Source: Hyphomicrobiales bacterium
GTDB taxonomy: Bacteria; Pseudomonadota; Alphaproteobacteria; Rhizobiales; JAKIUO01
Assembly: GCA_027069645.1 (NCBI GenBank)
Contig: JALXEI010000316.1
Location: forward strand, 1 to 11,362
Direction of reading: 5' to 3'
DNA: 11,362 nt
Of the stretch, positions 7,480 to 11,362 are shown piece by piece. The notes under the pieces are model-generated. The model did no database searches. It saw only the letters and a list, made by a program, of their open reading frames with translations, and was not told the DNA's origin. Numbering within the stretch: the first letter of the stretch is position 1; each line of letters begins with the position of its first letter. The translations under genes and the position numbers were made by a program.

Positions 7480-8316
7480 TTAGCCGATGATTTCATCACG
7501 GTAAATAGCGGTAATCCCCACCTTGCGCAAAAAAGCCTCGACCTTGGCGATGGTGGCATTTTGACCTGTATGGATCAATCTGTTTGCAGCCCCCCCGGAG
7601 GCGCCGTGACCACCCTGCGCGAGGCCGGAGAGGACCTTTTGTGTTTGCCGGGCAATGGCCGGGGCAGTATCGATCCAGTTCACCGGCCAGGGCGCGATGT
7701 TCCGCATCAGATCAGTCAGCAGGGGATAATGGGTGCAGCCAAGCGCGACAATATCCGTGCGTCGTGCTCCTTTTTCGACAAAGGCAGGTGCGATTTCATG
7801 CAACAGTTTCCCGGGATCCACTTTTTCGCCACGCATAAACTGTTCAGCGAGGTCGGCGAGATCGGTTGCGCCCACGAGAGTCACCTCACAATCGGCGGCA
7901 TAGCGCGCGATCAAATCGCGGGTATAGTCGCGTTTTACCGTTCCTGGCGTTGCCAGCACGGAAAACAGCCCCGTTTTTGTCTGTTCTGCGGCCATTTTAA
8001 TGGCGGGCACAACACCGACAAAGGGAACAGCGAAATGATCCCGCAGCGGCGCAAGGGCAATGGTGCTGGCCGTATTGCAGGCGATCACACAAATATCGGG
8101 CTGTTCGCGTTCGATGAGAATGTCAAAAAGGGCCAGAAGTCGCGTTACAAGTTCATCATCGGCAAGGTTGCCATAGGGAAAAACCGCATTGTCCGCCACA
8201 TAGAGATATTCGGCCTCGGGCATCCGGCGGACCAGTTCCCGATAGATGGTGAGGCCGCCAAGACCCGAATCAAAAACCAGTATTTTTGCGGCGGTCCCGC
8301 CCGTCTGACCTGCCAT
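7480..8316 (-). CDS. murI: Glutamate racemase
   Basis: The cytoplasmic enzyme interconverts L- and D-glutamate, supplying D-Glu for peptidoglycan precursor synthesis by a cofactor-independent two-base mechanism. It has 278 residues, the normal family length. Key elements are D-S-G-L-G-G (16-21), A-D-N-A-V-F-P-Y-G (41-49), the first catalytic Cys80 in A-C-N-T-A-S-T, and the second, Cys194, in G-C-T-H-Y-P-L. The ATG at 8314-8316 has only a weak GGCGGG-like ribosome site. The gene sits 40 bases downstream of the secreted hypothetical gene and 53 bases upstream of glgA on the same strand, so these may be co-transcribed. A murI gene near an RNA methyltransferase is, as I recall, a common alphaproteobacterial arrangement. 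Confidence 0.95.
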   Translation of the reverse strand: MAGQTGGTAAKILVFDSGLGGLTIYRELVRRMPEAEYLYVADNAVFPYGNLADDELVTRLLALFDILIEREQPDICVIACNTASTIALAPLRDHFAVPFVGVVPAIKMAAEQTKTGLFSVLATPGTVKRDYTRDLIARYAADCEVTLVGATDLADLAEQFMRGEKVDPGKLLHEIAPAFVEKGARRTDIVALGCTHYPLLTDLMRNIAPWPVNWIDTAPAIARQTQKVLSGLAQGGHGASGGAANRLIHTGQNATIAKVEAFLRKVGITAIYRDEIIG

Positions 8317-8356
8317 ATTATTGCCCGCCAGCCTTCATCCCTGTTCAACAGCGGAT

Positions 8357-8989
8357 CTATTTTCCTTTTTTGGCTGTCTTTTCGGTTTTCGGGTGTTCCT
8401 TGAGATATTTCTCGATTTGCGCCTTGACTTTCGCCTGTTGTTCCTTGGAACAGGTTGGCACCTTCTTTTTGGTGTCTTCGGCTGTTTTTTTACCGTTGTC
8501 CTCGGCAATTGTGACATTACCGGTCAGCCACATGACTGTGAACAGATGCAACTGGTTGAGGTAAACAATCTGTTTGCGCGACCATTTGTTGCTGTTGATT
8601 TCCTGGCGCATCATGGTCCGGTAATTGGCTTTTTGCAGCTTCGGCAATTTGCAGATCTGTGCATGAGCGGATCGCCTTGCAATCATGATGACCCGGCGCG
8701 CATCATCAAGCGGAACCTGGGCTTCCGACCGCTTGTTCTTGTCAATGGCGATTTCCTCACCCTTCTTGCCCTTGATCTTGTCAGGCATGATCGCCCAGGT
8801 AAGGCTCATCAGATATTTCACGGCCTTGTCGGATAGCTGTTTTGCGGCGGCATCGGCAGATGGTACGCCTGCAAGGCCAAATGCAACCGCGACAACAGGA
8901 ATGGCTAAGGATCTGCCGAGGCTCCTGATAGCCGTCCGCACCACGCGTGCAGGCTGCATATTTTTTCCGGATTGCATGTTGATGCTCAT
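8357..8989 (-). CDS. Small secreted Lys-rich protein of unknown function
   Basis: I do not recognise this family. From the ATG at 8987-8989 it encodes 210 residues: a basic N-region, a hydrophobic core (about residues 29-43) and a probable signal peptidase I site at A-D-A-A (46-49). This predicts export to the periplasm or beyond. The mature part is mostly helical in character, has only two cysteines (113 and 180) that could form a disulphide, and ends in a strongly Lys-rich tail (about 166-210). AAGGGG lies 10 bases before this ATG. Other in-frame starts are a GTG at 9014-9016, with no ribosome site, and an ATG at 8957-8959, which would still leave a good signal peptide. It lies 156 bases after trmJ and 40 bases before murI on the same strand. 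No function can be assigned. Confidence 0.75.
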   Translation of the reverse strand: MSINMQSGKNMQPARVVRTAIRSLGRSLAIPVVAVAFGLAGVPSADAAAKQLSDKAVKYLMSLTWAIMPDKIKGKKGEEIAIDKNKRSEAQVPLDDARRVIMIARRSAHAQICKLPKLQKANYRTMMRQEINSNKWSRKQIVYLNQLHLFTVMWLTGNVTIAEDNGKKTAEDTKKKVPTCSKEQQAKVKAQIEKYLKEHPKTEKTAKKGK

Positions 8990-9145
8990 TTCATTTTGGC
9001 CCCTTGCCTTTGTCACGGTGCTTGCACCCGACTGTTGTTTCGTCCTTCCTTCATGATTTTATGTGAAGGGAAAGAACTTCATACCCCCGGGATTGTTATT
9101 GTGCTATTCGTCACAGCAGAAAAAGGGCCGGAATAAGGCACAATC

Positions 9146-9967
9146 CTATTCCTTGCCGCTTTTCCTCAATGGTCCTCTGGATAAAGAGGCCACAATACCA
9201 CGCAGGCTCCTGATATCCTGTTCGGTGGCCTGCAACCGGTGAAACATATGACGCAGGTTTCGCACCATATTGGGGCGTTTTTCCGGCGGCCACAAAAAAC
9301 CGGACTCATCCAGCGCCCCTTCGAGATGTTCAAAAAAGCCGATCAGTTCCTTTTTGGTGGCCGGGCGCGTGCCTTTCGCCGCCATGCCCATGTCCTCGCC
9401 GGACTGGCTGTCAAATTCTGTCCGGCGTCCCAGTGTTTCCGGGTCTCCCTGTTTGAACCATTCATAACCCAGCAGCAAAACGGCCTGGGCAATGTTGAGG
9501 CTGGCAAATTGCGGATTGACCGGGGCCATGCAAATGGCGTCGCACAGGGCGATTTCGTCATTGTTGAGTCCCCAGCGCTCGCGCCCGAACATCAGGCCGG
9601 TGCGCCCCTCGCGTTTTTGTACGTGCCGGTGAATTTGTCTTGCAGCCGTTTCGGGTGTCACCACCGGCTTGACCATATCGCGCGGACGTGCCGTTGTCCC
9701 GTAGACACAGGTGAGATCCCCGATCGCCTCTTCCATCGACTCGAAGACCCGGGCGTTTTGCGTCACAAACAGCGCGCCTGATGCCGCCTTGTCGGCGCTT
9801 TCCGAGGGCCAGCCGTCTCGCGGGTTCACCAGACGCAGTTCGTAGAGCCCGAAATTGGCCATCGCCCGTGCCGCCGTACCAATATTCTCGCCCAGTTGCG
9901 GCTCGGCGAGAATGATAACGGGGGCATCGGGATTTTCGGGCGGCTGTTTTGCAGGTTTGTTTGCCAT
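9146..9967 (-). CDS. trmJ: tRNA/rRNA 2'-O-methyltransferase of the TrmJ (SPOUT) family
   Basis: Members use S-adenosylmethionine to methylate the ribose 2'-O of nucleotide 32 in the tRNA anticodon loop. The protein has 273 residues. The N-terminal SPOUT signature A-E-P-Q-L-G-E-N-I-G-T-A-A-R-A-M (21-36) is followed by the SAM-binding trefoil-knot motifs G-L-M-F-G-R-E-R-W-G-L (124-134) and M-A-P-V-N-P-Q-F-A-S-L-N-I-A-Q-A-V (147-163). The C-terminal extension (about 205-265) is helical, as in TrmJ, where it aids dimer and tRNA contacts. No clear ribosome site precedes the ATG at 9965-9967. The start is kept because the first conserved motif follows shortly after. It lies 42 bases beyond the end of the SnoaL-like gene. 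Subfamily assignment, as against other SpoU methylases, is good but rests on motif reading alone. Confidence 0.88.
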   Translation of the reverse strand: MANKPAKQPPENPDAPVIILAEPQLGENIGTAARAMANFGLYELRLVNPRDGWPSESADKAASGALFVTQNARVFESMEEAIGDLTCVYGTTARPRDMVKPVVTPETAARQIHRHVQKREGRTGLMFGRERWGLNNDEIALCDAICMAPVNPQFASLNIAQAVLLLGYEWFKQGDPETLGRRTEFDSQSGEDMGMAAKGTRPATKKELIGFFEHLEGALDESGFLWPPEKRPNMVRNLRHMFHRLQATEQDIRSLRGIVASLSRGPLRKSGKE

Positions 9968-10009
9968 GCGCAGGGTTTAGCAGAAGCACAGGGGCATCTT
10001 CAATGCTGA

Positions 10010-10366
10010 TCAGGAAGTATAGTGCTCTACAGGGAAAAAACCGGATATACTCGATAACCTGCCATCTTCATCGACTTGCGCAAAGCTCGTACCCTTATGC
10101 ACGGAACCGTGCTCTTTGCCCATTAACCGCCACTTGGCCATACACACACCATGATGCACCATGACCTCATCTATGATAAACGCATGGCCTGGCAATTGTT
10201 GCTGAAATCCGGCCATGTAATCCGATAGCTCATCATATCCACTGGTGCTCATCATCGGGTCGCAATAGGTGATATTGTCGGCCAGACAGGTTTTAAATAT
10301 TTTCAGCCTTTCCTCCTCGCGGCCTTCTGACCAGCTTCGGGCATATCTATCCCATAATTTTTTCAT
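10010..10366 (-). CDS. SnoaL/NTF2-like small protein
   Basis: The gene encodes 118 residues. The ATG at 10364-10366 overlaps the TGA of the upstream TetR gene (ATGA) and has AAGGAG 8 bases before it, so it is translationally coupled to the repressor. The pattern of an N-terminal helix with W-D-R-Y, then Y-C-D-P (34-37), G-Y-D-E-L (43-47), and alternating strands ending in G-F-F-P is that of the SnoaL-like/NTF2 alpha+beta barrel fold. Members include polyketide cyclases, isomerases and many ligand-binding proteins. There is no signal peptide, so it is cytoplasmic. Its substrate cannot be told from the sequence; coupling to a TetR repressor suggests that it handles, or responds to, the same small molecule that the repressor senses. 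Confidence 0.8.
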   Translation of the reverse strand: MKKLWDRYARSWSEGREEERLKIFKTCLADNITYCDPMMSTSGYDELSDYMAGFQQQLPGHAFIIDEVMVHHGVCMAKWRLMGKEHGSVHKGTSFAQVDEDGRLSSISGFFPVEHYTS

Positions 10367-10953
10367 GTTGCATGCTCCTTTTCCAGGCACTGAATGATGA
10401 AATCGACACTTTTTTGCAGATCTTCGGATGAATGATTGGCTCGAGCCAACACCAGTACGCCCTGATAGCCCAACAGTAAAAATTCAGCCGCTGCACGAGA
10501 AGACAGGGCTCCATTGGCAATACCCATGTTTTGCGCTCGCATGTAAGCTTCCTCAAAACCCGCCCTCAGTTCCTCAAATCCCATTGCCACCGCAACGCTG
10601 ATCTCATTTCCCGAATCTGAAAATTCCGTTGCCGTATTCGTCAGCAGGCACCCGCGAATATCAGGGGCTTCCTCGTTGAAGGTTGTAAGGAACAATTGTC
10701 TGATGCCATTGAGCGGATCGGGATCACAAAGATATTTCTCGATGCGTGGTCTGACAACATCAACAATATAAGCTTCAACTGCTCGCACCATCAGCCCCTG
10801 TTTGCTGCCAAAATCATTGTACAGACTGCCAGCTTTTTGTCCTGTAGCACGTTCTATGTCCTTGATGGATGAGGCCTCGTAGCCATGAACCCGAAAAAGA
10901 TCCCATGCCGCAGCCAGTATTTGTCGCTTATCCTGTTTGCGTGGTCTTGCCAT
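10363..10953 (-). CDS. TetR-family transcriptional regulator
   Basis: The protein has 196 residues. The N-terminal helix-turn-helix spans residues about 10-55, with the recognition region I-K-D-I-E-R-A-T-G-Q-K-A-G-S-L-Y-N-D-F (30-48), the standard TetR signature, followed by K-Q-G-L. The C-terminal domain is helical and ligand-binding and includes G-C-L-L-T-N-T-A-T-E, typical of the AcrR/NemR-like branch; the Cys there might be redox- or electrophile-sensitive, but that is speculation. The ATG at 10951-10953 has GGA about 7 bases ahead. A perfect palindrome lies between its promoter and its start, so it very likely represses itself and the coupled SnoaL-like gene. Confidence 0.92.
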   Translation of the reverse strand: MARPRKQDKRQILAAAWDLFRVHGYEASSIKDIERATGQKAGSLYNDFGSKQGLMVRAVEAYIVDVVRPRIEKYLCDPDPLNGIRQLFLTTFNEEAPDIRGCLLTNTATEFSDSGNEISVAVAMGFEELRAGFEEAYMRAQNMGIANGALSSRAAAEFLLLGYQGVLVLARANHSSEDLQKSVDFIIQCLEKEHAT

Positions 10954-10964
10954 TCCTTATTCCA

Positions 10965-10988
10965 TTTTTATTGATCGATCAATAAAAA
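10965..10988. promoter_or_regulatory. Perfect 24-bp palindrome, likely TetR operator
   Basis: The half-sites TTTTTATTGATC (10965-10976) and GATCAATAAAAA (10977-10988) are exact reverse complements with no spacer. The site starts 11 bases upstream of the TetR start codon and lies just downstream of the predicted -10 box, covering the expected first transcribed bases. Bound repressor would block initiation. Size, symmetry and position are typical of TetR autoregulatory operators. Confidence 0.75.
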
Positions 10989-10996
10989 ACTAGATG

Positions 10997-11005
10997 ATTA
11001 TAGCA
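10997..11005 (-). promoter_or_regulatory. Extended -10 promoter for the TetR-SnoaL pair
   Basis: On the minus strand this reads TGC-TATAAT: a consensus -10 hexamer preceded by the TG of an extended -10. No good -35 lies at 16-18 bases, although TTGACT and TTGACG occur too close upstream; the extended -10 could compensate. Transcription would begin near 10990, at the edge of the palindrome. Confidence 0.6.
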
Positions 11006-11061
11006 CGTCAAGTCAAGTCAGATCAGAAACAAAAATCGAAAATTATCCAGATGACAAACAC

Positions 11062-11098
11062 AAAAAGGGTGCGTTGCCAGTCGCAATGCACCCTTTTT
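11062..11098. terminator. Bidirectional intrinsic terminator
   Basis: AAAAAGGGTGCGTTGC (11062-11077) pairs with GCAATGCACCCTTTTT (11083-11098) around the loop CAGTC, with one G-T position in 16 pairs. Runs of five T on either strand make it functional in both directions. It lies upstream of the TetR promoter, so it would stop leftward transcription from beyond the window's right edge and insulate the repressor operon. Confidence 0.75.
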
Positions 11099-11260
11099 AA
11101 AACCGGGAAGGTCCAGCAGCCTTTAGGTCATAAACTCATAAACAGGATCGAAATGGCAGGAGCAGATTTGTTTTCTCGCCAGGCGCAGGTTCGCAGGAAA
11201 CCTTTTGGTTTTCAAGATCTTGCAACGCAGCGAGAGAGCAAATATGCCCTGTCCGCAGGA

Positions 11261-11355
11261 TGCCAAAAGCGCTGCAATCCGCGGCCAAAATGATCTTGCT
11301 CGTACAAAAGTACGCGCTGCGATCATTTTAACCTCGTATTTTTGCGCTTTTGGCA
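11261..11355. repeat. Large nested inverted repeat
   Basis: The outer arms TGCCAAAAGCGC (11261-11272) and GCGCTTTTGGCA (11344-11355) are exact inverted repeats. Inside them AAAATGATC (11287-11295) pairs with GATCATTTT (11321-11329), and at the centre CGTAC (11301-11305) pairs with GTACG (11310-11314) around AAAA. The intervening bases pair only partly. Together they form one long interrupted hairpin of about 95 bases. It could be a structured RNA, a mobile-element end or a repeated intergenic element. Confidence 0.55.
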
Positions 11356-11362
11356 CCATTCT

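Larger units (their letters stand above)
10954..11362. other. Non-coding region upstream of the TetR gene
   Basis: About 400 bases with no convincing gene. They hold the TetR operator, its promoter, a bidirectional terminator and the nested inverted repeat at the right edge, plus a smaller dyad AAACC-TTTT-GGTTT (11198-11211). The open frames of 99 codons (+) and 78 codons (-) here cross these structures, lack ribosome sites and have unlikely composition, so they are not called as genes. Confidence 0.6.

Noticed and set aside
9013..9054. A 13-residue leader-like reading frame before the secreted hypothetical gene
   Set aside because: There is no ribosome site and no regulatory-type content such as repeated codons; its overlap with the GTG at 9014-9016 is probably chance.
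10994..11293. A 99-codon plus-strand frame right of the TetR gene
   Set aside because: It runs through the terminator hairpin and into the inverted repeat, has no ribosome site and has no recognisable domain.
11123..11359. A 78-codon minus-strand frame at the right edge, possibly a transposase remnant
   Set aside because: It overlaps the nested inverted repeat and I could not match it to any transposase motif; it could be part of a repeated element, but there is no support for a gene.

Overview
The window looks like chromosomal DNA of an alphaproteobacterium. It is fairly GC-rich. MurI lies close to a TrmJ-type RNA methyltransferase, and a bacterial glycogen synthase/phosphorylase pair and an exosortase-type sorting module are present. 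The organism assignment is inferred from gene content and protein style; there is no rRNA in the window to confirm it.

Left part (1-2997, + strand). A two-gene cluster. The first gene is cut by the window edge; what remains is one transmembrane segment followed by a domain with an H-x-P-x-x-C motif, as in EpsI/exosortase-associated proteins. Eighteen bases later comes a complete 756-residue secreted protein with a VIT domain, a VWA domain with a MIDAS motif, and a C-terminal PEP/transmembrane/Arg tripartite tail. The natural reading is a dedicated exosortase-like processing protein beside its own target. This is the most interesting system in the window.

Gap 2998-3377. Non-coding. It holds two diverged copies of a MITE/REP-like element in opposite orientation, each bounded by the same 9-bp inverted repeat and rich in CCCCGG/CCGGGG hairpins.

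Middle (3378-9967, - strand). Reading leftwards the order is trmJ (tRNA 2'-O-methyltransferase), a small secreted Lys-rich protein of unknown function, murI (glutamate racemase), glgA (glycogen synthase) and glgP (glycogen phosphorylase). The last four are tightly spaced, and glgP may start on a TTG that overlaps the glgA stop. GlgA builds alpha-1,4-glucan and GlgP degrades it; glgB, glgC and glgX are not in the window. MurI supplies D-glutamate for peptidoglycan.

Right part (9968-11362, - strand). A TetR-family repressor gene overlaps by ATGA a small SnoaL/NTF2-like gene. In front of the repressor is an extended -10 promoter followed at once by a perfect 24-bp palindrome, a likely autoregulatory operator. 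Further right are a bidirectional intrinsic terminator and a large nested inverted repeat at the window edge, with no convincing gene.
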